From UBA5186 sp040005095 (GTDB lineage: Bacteria > Actinomycetota > Thermoleophilia > Gaiellales > Gaiellaceae), in NCBI GenBank assembly GCA_040005095.1, contig JBDTZN010000006.1, positions 1 to 60,237 of the forward strand: a DNA stretch of 60,237 nucleotides. Direction: 5' to 3'. The position numbers and the translations under genes were made by a program. The notes below the pieces were generated by a model. That model saw only the letters and a program-made list of their open reading frames with translations. It was not told the origin of the DNA and made no database searches. How positions within the stretch are numbered: position 1 is the first letter of the stretch; each line of letters opens with the position of its first letter. Shown here in pieces: positions 31,775-40,822 of this stretch.

Positions 31775-32649
31775 CTCCGAACACCCTGGTGGAACGGCGT
31801 CTCGAGCCGCCAGCCGAGCTCCCGCTCGGCGCGCTCGCCCGAGATGGCGGAGCTGCGCAGGTCGGCAGGCCGGTCGTCGACGTACACGATCGGCACGTCC
31901 CCGACGAGCTGCTGAACGGTCTCGGCGATCTGACGGACGCTGACCTGCTCGCTGCCGACAAGGTTGTAGGTCTTGCCCCCAGCGACCGGCGCGAGCGCCG
32001 CGACGATGCCCTCGGCGAGATCCTCGACGTAGACGAACTGGCGGGTCTGCGCTCCGTCGCCCGTGACGGTCAGCGGCTCCCCGGCGAGCGCGCGGGACAC
32101 GAACTGGGCGACGACGGTGGATGCACGGGCGCGCGGCCCGTATGGGATCCCGAAGCGCAGGATGGTCTGCTCGAGCCCATAGAGCTCGTCGAACGAGTGG
32201 CAGAACAGCTCGCCGGCCACCTTGGTCGCGGTGTAGAAGTGCGCTGGGGGAACGAGCGACGTGTCCTCGTCGAGCGGTTCCTCGCCGGCGGCGCCTCCGT
32301 AGACCCAGACGGTGCTCGCATAGAGCACGCGCTTGACCTTTTCGAGCAGCGCGGCCTCGAGCATCACCTCCGTGCCGCGGGCGTTCACGAGCTCTGCGTG
32401 CGACGGGTCGCGGACGACCTCATTCACGTCCGAGACGGCGGCGAGGTGGATCACAACGTCGCAGCCGCGGGCGGCTCCACGCAGCGACTCGAGGTCCAGC
32501 AGGTCGCCGACGATCGTCTCCACCTCGTCCGGCGCCGCGTACGGCGACGGGACGATGTCGAAGATGCGCGGCTCGTGGCCGTGGGCGATCAGGATGTCGA
32601 CGACGTGCGACCCGATGAAGCCCGAGCCGCCGGTGACGAGTACCTTCAT
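31666..32649 (-). CDS. NAD-dependent epimerase/dehydratase (nucleotide-sugar)
   Basis: 327 aa extended SDR. Rossmann motif VTGGSGFIGSHVV at 5-17, LDLESLRG, catalytic Ser in YASTVWVYGG and the YTATK catalytic pair. RFGIPYGPRA and FVYVEDLAEGI fit nucleotide-sugar epimerases such as GalE/RmlB relatives. Likely substrate a UDP- or dTDP-sugar. GGAGGAACGCAC precedes ATG 32649. It overlaps the aminotransferase stop by ATGA. The last 25-30 residues run antisense to NodB and may be an extension. Confidence 0.92.
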   Translation of the reverse strand: MKVLVTGGSGFIGSHVVDILIAHGHEPRIFDIVPSPYAAPDEVETIVGDLLDLESLRGAARGCDVVIHLAAVSDVNEVVRDPSHAELVNARGTEVMLEAALLEKVKRVLYASTVWVYGGAAGEEPLDEDTSLVPPAHFYTATKVAGELFCHSFDELYGLEQTILRFGIPYGPRARASTVVAQFVSRALAGEPLTVTGDGAQTRQFVYVEDLAEGIVAALAPVAGGKTYNLVGSEQVSVRQIAETVQQLVGDVPIVYVDDRPADLRSSAISGERAERELGWRLETPFHQGVRSYVAWVKGIQDTPSDEPASKIAGNASTVLRQEPAEL

Positions 32650-33671
32650 GTGCGTTCCTCCGGGCGGTAGTAGAGCGGGACGCACCAGTGGTTCTCTGCG
32701 ACCCAGTCGCTGTTCGGCAGGTCGACGGCATGGCCGAGCACTCGATGGCAGGGCTCGTCGTAGACCTTGCCGGTCGAGCGCTCGATCGGCTCGAAGACGA
32801 TGTACTTGTAGAGACCGGAGACCATCCCGTCGGGGAGCTCGAGCCGCGAGCGGTGGCTCGGGTCGAGCACCTCGCGCGCCGCGGCGTTCTTCCACGCGAC
32901 GATCTCGTCGAGCCGCTCGACGCCGACGATGCCGGCCGCCGCGGTGAACTCGTTCATGCGCAGGTTGAGTCCTTCCACGGCGTAGTCGGGCTTGCCGTAG
33001 TTGCGGAAGCTCCGGGCGAACTCGACCGCCTCCGGGTTGCGGGAGACGACCATTCCGCCCTCGCCCGTCGAGATGGTCTTCGTCGGTGCGAAGGACCAGA
33101 TCCCTGCGTCGCCCCACGTTCCGGCCCGTCGCCCGTTCCACGCAGCGCCGTGGGCGTGGGCGCAGTCCTCGATCAGGAAGATGCCCTCCGCGCGGCAGAG
33201 CTCTGCGATCTGCTCGATCTCGAAGGCGACGTGTCCGCCGATGTGGACGACGAACGCCGCGCGCGGCTTGTGCTGGTGCACCTTCTCCTCGAAGTCCGCG
33301 AAGGACATGCAGAGGTCGTCGCGGTTGCAGTCGACGAACTGGACGGTCGCGCCCGCGCGCAGCGCGAGCAGCGGCGTCGCCATGAACGTGTTGGACGGGC
33401 AGAGGACGGTCTCGCCGCGAACGCCGGCGAACTCGAGCGCGGCCAGCGCGGCGCCGCTCCAGCTCGCGAAGGCCACCGCGTCGAGATCGTTCCAGGCGCC
33501 CCACGACGACTCGAACTCGGCGACCAGCTCTCCCTCCGACCAGCGCTCGGAATCGAGCACGCGATCCCACAGTTCATGGAGCCTCGCGCGATCGCGGTGG
33601 TCGAAACCGATCGCAAAGCGATCGAGGGAAGCGTGGGTCTTGGCTTCGGACAGAGTGCTGACGTTAATCAC
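32646..33671 (-). CDS. DegT/DnrJ/EryC1/StrS family aminotransferase
   Basis: 341 aa PLP enzyme. LCPSNTFMATPLLAL, EDCAHAHGAAWNGRRAG, and FAPTKTISTGEGGMV with the PLP-binding Lys, are family hallmarks. It should aminate a keto-sugar made by the adjacent epimerase/dehydratase, giving an amino-deoxysugar for glycan or cell-wall use. GTG 33671 is the only early start and lies at the end of a perfect hairpin, so the 5' end may be regulated or misplaced. Confidence 0.9.
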   Translation of the reverse strand: MINVSTLSEAKTHASLDRFAIGFDHRDRARLHELWDRVLDSERWSEGELVAEFESSWGAWNDLDAVAFASWSGAALAALEFAGVRGETVLCPSNTFMATPLLALRAGATVQFVDCNRDDLCMSFADFEEKVHQHKPRAAFVVHIGGHVAFEIEQIAELCRAEGIFLIEDCAHAHGAAWNGRRAGTWGDAGIWSFAPTKTISTGEGGMVVSRNPEAVEFARSFRNYGKPDYAVEGLNLRMNEFTAAAGIVGVERLDEIVAWKNAAAREVLDPSHRSRLELPDGMVSGLYKYIVFEPIERSTGKVYDEPCHRVLGHAVDLPNSDWVAENHWCVPLYYRPEERT

Positions 33672-33695
33672 CCGGCGCGACAGACGCGCCGGGTG
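33669..33695 (-). terminator. Perfect hairpin overlapping the aminotransferase start
   Basis: CACCCGGCGCG (33669-33679) and CGCGCCGGGTG (33685-33695) form a perfect 11-bp stem with a 5-nt loop. It is 40 bp downstream of the ABC permease stop, so it probably ends that operon. On the same strand the last stem bases are the GTG start of the aminotransferase gene. Confidence 0.7.
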
Positions 33696-33734
33696 GGGTT
33701 CTAATCAGCCGGATCTGAACGGTGCCTGAACGGC

Positions 33735-34550
33735 CTATTCAGCCGCGACGTCGCGGCGCAGGAAGACCAGATAGGCGGCGACGACGGGCAGTGCGATGTA
33801 CAGCGCGCAGACCCAAGCGGCGCGGACCACGGGTGACCAGTCGGCCGGCACGCGCAGGAAGCCGTGCCACGCCTCGAACTGCGTTCCGAGCAGATACGGG
33901 CGGATGCTCTCCGTTCCCGGCAGAACCCCGAGCAGCTGCATCAGCAGCGCGAACATGAGTGTGCCCACGACCGAGGCCGCGCTGTTTCTCGTGATCGTCG
34001 AGAGCATCAGGCCAAATGCCGCAATCGCGACCAGCGCGAGCACGTACAGCGCGAGGCTTCCCGCGAGGAGGACTAGGCCGTGGCCGGCCGAGACCGGTGC
34101 CCCCGAGAGTGACGTCAGCGGCTTGAACCCCCAGGCGAGCGATCCTGCGATCACGCCGACGACGCCCATCGCGAACACGACGACGAGGGTGTAGCTGAAC
34201 GCCGCGAGGACCTTGCCGCCGAAGACCTCGCCGCGTTCCCGCGAGCGGGTCAGGATCGTCTTGAGCGTACCGTTGTGGCTTTCTGCCGCGACGATGTCGC
34301 CCGCGACGAGCGCAGTGATCAGGGGGAGGCCCCAGATCGACATGAAGAAGAGCACGACGAACGGCGTGGCGAGGCCGGTGTCGCGGATGTACCGGCCAAG
34401 CGGCACGTCGTTCGGCCCGCCTTTCTGCAGCAGCAGGACGACGACGAAGATCAGCGGCACGAGGATCGCCGAGCCGAGTCCGAGATACGTCCGCTTCTGG
34501 GCGAGCAGCTTGGCGACCTCCCAGCGGTAGACCTTGGCGACGCCGCTCAC
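33735..34550 (-). CDS. ABC transporter permease (ABC-2 type)
   Basis: 271 aa with six helices. An N-terminal cytoplasmic segment (VYRWEVAKLLAQKRTYLGL) is followed by LVPLIFVVVLLLQKG, VLFFMSIWGLPLITALVAGD, and AAESHNGTLKTILTRSRER, typical of ABC-2 exporters such as the ones for antibiotics or lipids. Substrate unknown. GTG 34550 overlaps the ATPase stop by GTGA. Confidence 0.88.
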   Translation of the reverse strand: MSGVAKVYRWEVAKLLAQKRTYLGLGSAILVPLIFVVVLLLQKGGPNDVPLGRYIRDTGLATPFVVLFFMSIWGLPLITALVAGDIVAAESHNGTLKTILTRSRERGEVFGGKVLAAFSYTLVVVFAMGVVGVIAGSLAWGFKPLTSLSGAPVSAGHGLVLLAGSLALYVLALVAIAAFGLMLSTITRNSAASVVGTLMFALLMQLLGVLPGTESIRPYLLGTQFEAWHGFLRVPADWSPVVRAAWVCALYIALPVVAAYLVFLRRDVAAE

Positions 34551-35488
34551 GACGCGACCGCCTCTTCGTTCGTCCCGGCGTCCCCTTCGGTCATGCCCAG
34601 GAAGAGCTCCTCGAGGCTCGCGGCCTCCGGAACGAGCGCGGTGACGCCGATCCTGGCCTGGCCAAGCGCGATCGACAGCGCCGCGACGGCCTCCTCATCG
34701 GCCTGGAAGCGGAGGCCGGCCCCGTTCTGCTCGACGTTCGCGACGCCCGGCTGCGCGAAAAGAGCCATCCGCGCGCGCTCCTGGTCGTTCGAGCGCAACA
34801 CGTAGCCCGTCGAGGCGGTGGCGAGCAGATCGTCCAGCTTGCCCTCGTAGACGATCCGTCCCTTGCGGATGATCGCGACGCGGTTGCACAGCTCCTCGAC
34901 CTCGCTGAGCAGGTGGCTCGAGAGCAAGACGGTGATTCCCTCGCCTGCGAGCCTGCGGACGAGTGCGCGCATGTCGCGCATCCCAGCCGGGTCGAGGCCG
35001 GTCGTCGGCTCATCGAGCAGCAGGAGCTGCGGCTCGCGGAGGAGCGACGCGGCGATGCCGAGCCGCTGCCGCATCCCGTGCGAGTAGCCGCCGACCTTGT
35101 CCTTTGCGCGGTCGGTGAGCTCGACGAGCTCGAGGACGCCGTCGATGCGCCCCCGGGCGCCGGCGTCGTCGTAGTCCGCGAGCAGCCGCAGGTTCTTGCG
35201 CGCCGAGAGGTACGGATAGAACCGCGGCCCTTCGACGAAGCCGGCGACGCCTTCGAGCGCTCGCGCGCCTTCGACGAGCGGGTTGCGTCCGAACAATTCG
35301 GCGGATCCCTCCGTCGGACGGATCAGTCCCAGCAGCATGCGCAGCGACGTCGTCTTGCCCGCGCCGTTGGGGCCGAGGTAGCCGAAGACGTCGCCGCGCT
35401 CGACGGTCAGGTCGACGTGGTCGACCGCGACGATCTCGCCGTAGCGCTTGACGAGCCCGCGCGCGGCGACGGGCGGCGCGTCGGTCAC
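34547..35488 (-). CDS. ABC transporter ATP-binding protein (CcmA/drug-efflux type)
   Basis: 313 aa. Walker A GPNGAGKTT, signature YSHGMRQRLGIA, Walker B LLLLDEPTTGLDP, switch His in LLSSHLLSEVEE. The C-terminal extension of about 90 residues (from ASTGYVLRSND) fits DrrA/NatA-like exporters. Start GTG 35488 gives VTDAPPVAARGLVKRYG and overlaps the lipoprotein gene stop by GTGA. Pairs with the permease encoded next. Confidence 0.92.
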   Translation of the reverse strand: MTDAPPVAARGLVKRYGEIVAVDHVDLTVERGDVFGYLGPNGAGKTTSLRMLLGLIRPTEGSAELFGRNPLVEGARALEGVAGFVEGPRFYPYLSARKNLRLLADYDDAGARGRIDGVLELVELTDRAKDKVGGYSHGMRQRLGIAASLLREPQLLLLDEPTTGLDPAGMRDMRALVRRLAGEGITVLLSSHLLSEVEELCNRVAIIRKGRIVYEGKLDDLLATASTGYVLRSNDQERARMALFAQPGVANVEQNGAGLRFQADEEAVAALSIALGQARIGVTALVPEAASLEELFLGMTEGDAGTNEEAVAS

Positions 35489-36687
35489 TTCAGATTCCGC
35501 GCAGCCGCTTCGGCCGCCGCGGGCGGAAGCGAACCGGCGAGAATGTACGAGACGCCGCCGCGCTCCCACTGGAGGATCGTCCCGAGCTGCGTCGCGAGCT
35601 CGTGGCCCGTCACGCCGTCGAGCGACACCGTTGGGAGCCCCGAGAGCGAGCCGTTCTGCGCGCCGTTGCTTCCCGGTGCCGCCGCGTCTGGCTTGCGCTC
35701 GACGACGACGATCGCGCCGAGCCCCTCGCCGTAGACCGCGAGCGCTGCCGGCGAGTCGCCGTTGCCGACTAGCCGCACGTCCTTGCGCGGAAGGCCGACC
35801 AGCGTGTCGGGCGCGATGACGGGGAATCCGGCCGCAGCCTGCACGGCGGCGAGTCCGGTCACTGCCGTGTCCTTGCCGGCGCCGGTCGTGTCCTTGGCGG
35901 GCGGGCTCAGGTCGACGGTCTTCGCGCCGGCGGGCGGCGACACTTCGACGTCGCTCGCAGCCACTGGCCCGTAGCTGATCTGGGTCGCGACGAGCTCGAC
36001 GACCGGCGTGGAGCTGCCCTGAGCGTAGATCGCGGCGCGCAGGGGGATGCCGCGGGCGGCGTCCCAGGCGAGCTCGACCGAGCCGAGCAGGCCGCCGTCG
36101 TGCTTCGGTGAGAGCCCGACCGTGTACGCGGGCTGGCCGCCGACGTTGTCGGGCTGCGCGGCGGTGATGGTCGCCTGCGCCCCGAGCTTGGCGAGGAAGT
36201 CGTTGATCTCCGCGATCGTCGGCGGAGCGCCGGAATCCTTGGCGCCGGTGTCCGTCGTGCCCGTGGACTGGGCCGGGAGCTTGGCCTTGTAGACCTTGTT
36301 GGACGAGGCGTCGTAGACGCTGATCTGATCCTGGTTCCAGACGATCTGGGCGTCTCCGGCGGTCGACTGGAGCTCGAGCCGGCCGCGGCCGTCGTTCGTG
36401 ACCCAGAGCCGGCCGATCGCGCCGGACATCAGCGCCGAGCCGGCCTGGCCGGTCAGGGCGCCGGAGGGGAAGAGCTTGTTCGTGAAGCGGATCCGCGCGG
36501 TGATGCCGGCGGGCGCGTCGGCGGTCGCAGCGTCTTGCAGCGCCTGCGCCAGCGGCTTGTCCGGGGGCGTCGGTCCTCCGCCTCCACCGGCGGCGACGGC
36601 CACTGCGGCGGCGCCTCCCGCGAGGGCGGCGACGGCAACGACGAGGAACAGCAGGCTTCGAGTCGAGAGGGTGCGGAGCAGCTTCAT
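35485..36687 (-). CDS. LolA-like/DUF4367-type secreted protein with N-terminal anchor
   Basis: 400 aa. A signal-anchor (about 10-33) is followed by a glycine-proline linker and a beta-rich domain resembling LolA/RseB-type lipid or signal binding folds (LWVTNDGRGRLELQSTAGDA, QPAYTVGLSPKHDGG, GVTGHELATQLG). A serine/threonine-rich loop lies near the middle. It may sense a lipophilic ligand outside the membrane for the histidine kinase and exporter that share its operon. ATG overlaps the kinase stop by ATGA downstream and GTGA at its own end. Confidence 0.8.
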   Translation of the reverse strand: MKLLRTLSTRSLLFLVVAVAALAGGAAAVAVAAGGGGGPTPPDKPLAQALQDAATADAPAGITARIRFTNKLFPSGALTGQAGSALMSGAIGRLWVTNDGRGRLELQSTAGDAQIVWNQDQISVYDASSNKVYKAKLPAQSTGTTDTGAKDSGAPPTIAEINDFLAKLGAQATITAAQPDNVGGQPAYTVGLSPKHDGGLLGSVELAWDAARGIPLRAAIYAQGSSTPVVELVATQISYGPVAASDVEVSPPAGAKTVDLSPPAKDTTGAGKDTAVTGLAAVQAAAGFPVIAPDTLVGLPRKDVRLVGNGDSPAALAVYGEGLGAIVVVERKPDAAAPGSNGAQNGSLSGLPTVSLDGVTGHELATQLGTILQWERGGVSYILAGSLPPAAAEAAARNLK

Positions 36688-38063
36688 GTCAATCCTTTCG
36701 GTGGCTCTTCCTCACCCGTTGTACCGGCGGACTCTGAGACATCTCTGAGAGCCGGCAGTTCGATCGTGAAGCGGGCGCCCTCCGCGTAGGCGCGGCCGCC
36801 GTGCCGCTCGGCGGTCGCGCGCACGATCGCCAGGCCGAGGCCCGACCCGTCTGCGTCGCGCCGCCCGCGCCAGAAGCGCGTGAAGGCGAGCTTCGTCTCG
36901 TCGAGCCGGAGGCCCTTGCCCTCGTCGGCGACGGTGATCCGGGCCAGGCCGTCCGACTGCTCGAGCTCGACCGCGATCTTTCCGCCGGTCGGCCCGTAGC
37001 GGCGGGCGTTCTGCACGAGGTTCGCGAGCGCGCGCTCGAGCGCAGCGCGGTCGCCTCGCACCGAGACCGGATCCGGAGCGCGCACGTCGAGGTCGTCCGC
37101 TGCGAATTCGTGGGCGAGCCGGTCGAGCCGGACGTCCTCGGCCGGGGCGGTGGCCGCTTCCTCGCGGGAGAGGACGAGCAGGTCGTCGACGAGCCGGGCG
37201 AGCCGGTCTGCGTCCGCTTGGAGCTCGGCGACGAGCTCGGGAGTCGCGCCGTGGCGCGCGAGGTAGGCGACGTTCCCGCGCAGCGAGGTGAGCGGCGTGC
37301 GCAGCTCGTGGGACGTGTCCGCGAGGAAGCGACGCTCTCCCTCACGCACGCGCTCCAGTCCGGCAAGCATCCGGTTCAGGGTCGAGGCGAGGACGCCGAC
37401 CTCGTCGTCGGCGGCGGGCTCGGGCAGGCGGCGCCGCGAGTCGCCGGTGCGCTCGATCTCCGCCGCGGCTTCCGCCAGCCGGCCGAGCGGGCGCAGCGCG
37501 CGCCGCAGCAACAGGAAGACCGCGAGCGCGGCCAGCACCGCCGCGGCCACCGCCGAGCCGACGATGAAAAGATGCAGGCTCCCGAGCGTCTGGTCGAGCT
37601 CGCGCGTCGGCGCCGCGATCAGCACTGCGCCTCCGGCCGCGGGGCCGCCGAAGTTCGCGAGCGGAGCAGCGTAGACCCGAGTCCGCTGGCCGCCGGTCGT
37701 GACGTTCGCATAGCGAGATTGGGCGAGCTTGATCGCCGCCGTGACGATCGTGCGGGTGGGGAGGACGCGTCCGCCCAGCGACAGCGAGCGAGCGACGATT
37801 CGTCCCTGCCGGTCGTAGACGACGACCGAGAGCTGCGTCCCGCCGAGGGGCGAGTCCAGCGCGCCGGGTGTCGTCAGGAGCGCCGGGGCCGAGGCGCTGA
37901 GCTGGGCGACTTGCACGGCTCGATCCCGCAGGTTCCGGTCGAGCGAGCGGTGCAGGTGCCGCGAGACCAGGAGATCCACGCCGACCCCGACCAGCACGAG
38001 CGCGAGCACGATCGCCGTCGCCGCGGCGACGACCGAGCGCAGCTGCAGCGAGCTCGACCTCAC
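36684..38063 (-). CDS. Membrane sensor histidine kinase (HAMP)
   Basis: 459 aa. Two membrane helices (about 11-33 and 162-188) bracket an extracytoplasmic domain. A HAMP region (RRALRPLGRLAEAAAEIERTG) leads into HisKA with FLADTSHELRTPLTSLRGN and an HATPase with LVQNARRYGPTGG, VADEGKGLR and GSGLGLAIVRA. It should phosphorylate the OmpR-type regulator encoded upstream, and may respond to envelope stress via the LolA-like protein. GTG start at 38063 with GTGA overlap. Confidence 0.93.
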   Translation of the reverse strand: MRSSSLQLRSVVAAATAIVLALVLVGVGVDLLVSRHLHRSLDRNLRDRAVQVAQLSASAPALLTTPGALDSPLGGTQLSVVVYDRQGRIVARSLSLGGRVLPTRTIVTAAIKLAQSRYANVTTGGQRTRVYAAPLANFGGPAAGGAVLIAAPTRELDQTLGSLHLFIVGSAVAAAVLAALAVFLLLRRALRPLGRLAEAAAEIERTGDSRRRLPEPAADDEVGVLASTLNRMLAGLERVREGERRFLADTSHELRTPLTSLRGNVAYLARHGATPELVAELQADADRLARLVDDLLVLSREEAATAPAEDVRLDRLAHEFAADDLDVRAPDPVSVRGDRAALERALANLVQNARRYGPTGGKIAVELEQSDGLARITVADEGKGLRLDETKLAFTRFWRGRRDADGSGLGLAIVRATAERHGGRAYAEGARFTIELPALRDVSESAGTTGEEEPPKGLT

Positions 38064-38725
38064 CGGCCGAGGACGAAGCCGGAGCCGCGCACGGTCTCGA
38101 TCAGCGGCGGATCGCCGAGCTTGCGGCGTAGGTACGAGACGTAGCGGTCGACGACGTTCGGACTCGCTGCTGTGGCTCCGCCCCAGATGCGCTCGAGCGC
38201 GAGCTCGCGCGTGACCAGCTTGCGCGAGTTCCGCAGCAGCAGCTCGAGGAGCGCCGCCTCACGGAGGCTCAGTCCGAGCTCGCGCCGGCCGCGTCGCGCC
38301 GAGCCGGAGCGGACGTCGAAGACGACGTCGGCGAAGGCGAGCACCTCCTCGGGCTCGCGGCCGCGACGCAGGAGAGCGCGCAGGCGGGCGATCAGCTCTT
38401 CCGCGGCGAACGGCTTGACGAGGTAGTCGTCCGCACCGGCATCGAGCCCGGCGACCCTCTCGTCGATCGCGTCTCGCGCCGTCAGGAGCAAGATCGGCAG
38501 GGCGAGGCCCTTCTCGCGCAACCGCCTGGAGACCGCGAGTCCGTCCACTCCAGGCATCGACACGTCGAGGACGATCAGGTCCGGAACGGACGCTTCAACG
38601 CGTGCGAGCGCCGCGCCGCCATCGGCAGCGGTCTCGACCGCGTATCCCTCAGCGGCGAGCGTCCGCTCGAGCATGCGGCGGATCGGCGCGTCGTCGTCGA
38701 CGACGAGGATCGTGGCGTCGGCCAC
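38060..38725 (-). CDS. OmpR/MprA-type response regulator
   Basis: 221 aa. Receiver with VVDDDAPI, LIVLDVSMPG and DYLVKPF; C-terminal winged helix (LSLREAALLELLLRNSRKLV, VVDRYVSYLRRKLG, IETVRGSGFVLG). TAGTCT on the minus strand (38732-38737) is six bases before the GTG start, a leaderless layout. First gene of the regulator-kinase-LolA-ABC operon, which it probably controls. Confidence 0.93.
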   Translation of the reverse strand: MADATILVVDDDAPIRRMLERTLAAEGYAVETAADGGAALARVEASVPDLIVLDVSMPGVDGLAVSRRLREKGLALPILLLTARDAIDERVAGLDAGADDYLVKPFAAEELIARLRALLRRGREPEEVLAFADVVFDVRSGSARRGRRELGLSLREAALLELLLRNSRKLVTRELALERIWGGATAASPNVVDRYVSYLRRKLGDPPLIETVRGSGFVLGR

Positions 38726-38734
38726 GAATTCAGA

Positions 38735-39160
38735 CTAGCTCTGCCCCCAGGGCACGCCGCCGAGCCGGTCGACCGCGATGCGGATCACGAACCCCGGCGG
38801 CGGCTCGTCCATCGGCGGGAACTTCGCGTCCGGCCCGAGGTAGACGTGCGCCAGCCGCTGGAGCAACTCGGGCGCACCGCCCTCCTCGATCCGGACCCGC
38901 CCGTGGACGACGAGGTATTCCTTCAAGCCCGGCGGGTGGATCTTCGTGCCCTCGAACGAGACCGTCACGCGCGGATCGCGGCGGACGTTACGCAGCTTCT
39001 GCTGGGCGCCGGACAGGTGTGCCGAGACGAGCTCGTCGCCTTCGATCCCGATCCAGACGCACGAGACCTGCGGCGAGCCGTCTCGGTTCACGGTTACGAG
39101 ATGACCCAGCGCGCCCGACTCGATCAGCGCCCGGGCGTCGGCCGGAAGGGTCTCAGGCAC
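38735..39160 (-). CDS. PPOX-class F420-dependent/FMN-binding protein
   Basis: 141 aa split-barrel flavin/F420-binding fold: GHLVTVNRDGSPQVSCVWIG, LSGAQQKLRNVRRDPRVTVSF and VVHGRVRIEEGGAPELLQRL are typical of PPOX proteins from actinobacteria. Likely cytosolic reductase or cofactor-binding protein; specific substrate unknown. GTG 39160 overlaps the greA stop by 8 bp. Confidence 0.88.
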   Translation of the reverse strand: MPETLPADARALIESGALGHLVTVNRDGSPQVSCVWIGIEGDELVSAHLSGAQQKLRNVRRDPRVTVSFEGTKIHPPGLKEYLVVHGRVRIEEGGAPELLQRLAHVYLGPDAKFPPMDEPPPGFVIRIAVDRLGGVPWGQS

Positions 39161-39620
39161 GACGGACCGAGAGCACGCGCGCCTTCCAGGCGCCGCGCGG
39201 GGCCTCCACCTGGACCTCGTCGCCCGTCCCGGAGCCGACCAGTGCGCGGCCGAGCGGCGAGTCGGGAGACACGGCTCCGGTGCCGCCGATGCTCGAAATC
39301 TCGACCTCCAGCTTCTGCCCGGTCTCATCCTCGATCTCGACGATGGATCCCACGCTGACCTCGTCGTGTGCGAGCTCGGACTCGTCCACGAGCACCGAGT
39401 CATGGAGCTGTGCTCGGAGCTTGCGGATCCGCGCCTCGAGGAAGCCCTGCTCGTTCTTCGCAGCGTGATACTCGGCGTTCTCGGACAGGTCGCCGTGCTC
39501 GCGGGCGGTCTTGATCGCGTGGACGACCGCCGTCCGGCGCGGCCCTTCGAGCTCGGCGAGCTCGGTGGCCAGCGCGTCGCGCTGGGCTGCGGTCAGCTGC
39601 TCGGTCTTCGGCTCGCTCAC
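39153..39620 (-). CDS. greA: Transcription elongation factor GreA
   Basis: 155 aa. The N-terminal coiled coil has AREHGDLSENAEYHAAKNEQ, the acidic finger-tip signature of GreA, and the C-terminal domain ends with GAVSPDSPLGRALVG. It stimulates RNA cleavage by backtracked RNA polymerase. The GTG start is 20 bp from the divergent mannosyltransferase ATG. Confidence 0.95.
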   Translation of the reverse strand: MSEPKTEQLTAAQRDALATELAELEGPRRTAVVHAIKTAREHGDLSENAEYHAAKNEQGFLEARIRKLRAQLHDSVLVDESELAHDEVSVGSIVEIEDETGQKLEVEISSIGGTGAVSPDSPLGRALVGSGTGDEVQVEAPRGAWKARVLSVRRA

Positions 39621-39640
39621 TGTGGGAGTATGGCCGTTCC

Positions 39641-40822
39641 ATGCAGGAGGGGCGCGCTGCAGGGGTCGGGCCGTTCTGGACGCTGATCGCGATCAGGGCG
39701 GCGTACTGGGCGCTCGCCGCGTTGTCGCTCCTCTGGGTGCCTCTGCGGCACGGCTTTCCGCCCTTCGACGCGTTCGACGCTCGGTCGGACCTCCTGTTCG
39801 GCACGTTCGAGCAGTGGGACGCGGGGTGGTATCTCCGCATCGCCCACCACGGGTACGACATCCAGGACTCGACCGCGTTCTTCCCCGTCTATCCGCTGGC
39901 GGTGCGGCCGCTCGGCTCGAGCGTGGTCGTGGCGACGCTCCTTTCGCTCGTCGCCGCGGGCGTCGGAGCGGTGGCGCTCGCGCGCATTGCAGAGCCGCTC
40001 ATCGGGCCGCTCGGGGCGCGCGACACCGTGCTCTATATCGCGCTCTATCCGGTCGCGTTCGTCTTCACGAGCGCGTACTCCGAGGGCTTCTTCCTCGCGT
40101 TCGCGGCCGGTGCCTTTCTCGCTGCGACTAGGAATCGGCCGTGGCTCGCGGGGATCCTCGGAGGTCTCGCGGTCGGGACGCGCCTGGCGGGACTAGCGCT
40201 CGTGCCGCCGCTGCTCTACCTGTTGTGGCCGCGCGGACGGAGTGCGAAGGAGCTCGCGCGTCCGGCGCCGCTCCTGCTCCTGCCCGCGGCGCTCGCGGCC
40301 TACATGCTCTATCTCCGCCACCGGTTCGGCTCGGCGCTCACTTTCCGGGACGCGCTCGACAAGGTCTGGAACCGCCACACCTCGGCCGCCGGCCCGTTCG
40401 GCGGGCTGTGGGACGGTCTGCGCTCGGGCAGGCAAGGGCTGAGCGAGCTCGTCCGCCATCTTCCGCGCGGCCAGGGAGCCCCGGGCGGCTATCCGCAGCG
40501 CGACGTATTCGCCACGTGGAACGTCGTGCACCTCCTCGTCCTGGTCGCGGCCCTCTGGCTGACCTGGATCGTGTGGCGCCGGCTCGGACCGGCGCTCGGG
40601 CTCTACGCGATCTCGATCCAGGTCGTGCTGCTGAGCGCCCCGGTCGACGTCGTTCCGCTCGCGAGCTACCCGCGCTACCTGCTCTACGACTTCCCGCTGT
40701 TCATCGCGCTGGCCGCGGTCCTCCGCGACCGGCCACGCGCGCGGGAGGCGACGCTGATCGGCTTCGCGGCCGTCGGCGCCATCGCGGCGGTCGCGTTCTC
40801 ACGCCACGTTTGGATTGCGTAA
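39641..40822 (+). CDS. PIG-V-like polyprenyl-linked mannosyltransferase
   Basis: 393 aa with about ten membrane helices. GTFEQWDAGWYLRIAHHGY carries the acidic DAGWY motif in the first external loop that marks PIG-V/GT-C glycosyltransferases, followed by FFPVYPL. It would take a sugar from a polyprenyl-phosphate donor for a lipoglycan or glycoprotein. The ATG at 39641 lies six bases after TATGGC. Ends in a 24-bp convergent overlap with the next glycosyltransferase. Confidence 0.88.
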   Translation: MQEGRAAGVGPFWTLIAIRAAYWALAALSLLWVPLRHGFPPFDAFDARSDLLFGTFEQWDAGWYLRIAHHGYDIQDSTAFFPVYPLAVRPLGSSVVVATLLSLVAAGVGAVALARIAEPLIGPLGARDTVLYIALYPVAFVFTSAYSEGFFLAFAAGAFLAATRNRPWLAGILGGLAVGTRLAGLALVPPLLYLLWPRGRSAKELARPAPLLLLPAALAAYMLYLRHRFGSALTFRDALDKVWNRHTSAAGPFGGLWDGLRSGRQGLSELVRHLPRGQGAPGGYPQRDVFATWNVVHLLVLVAALWLTWIVWRRLGPALGLYAISIQVVLLSAPVDVVPLASYPRYLLYDFPLFIALAAVLRDRPRAREATLIGFAAVGAIAAVAFSRHVWIA

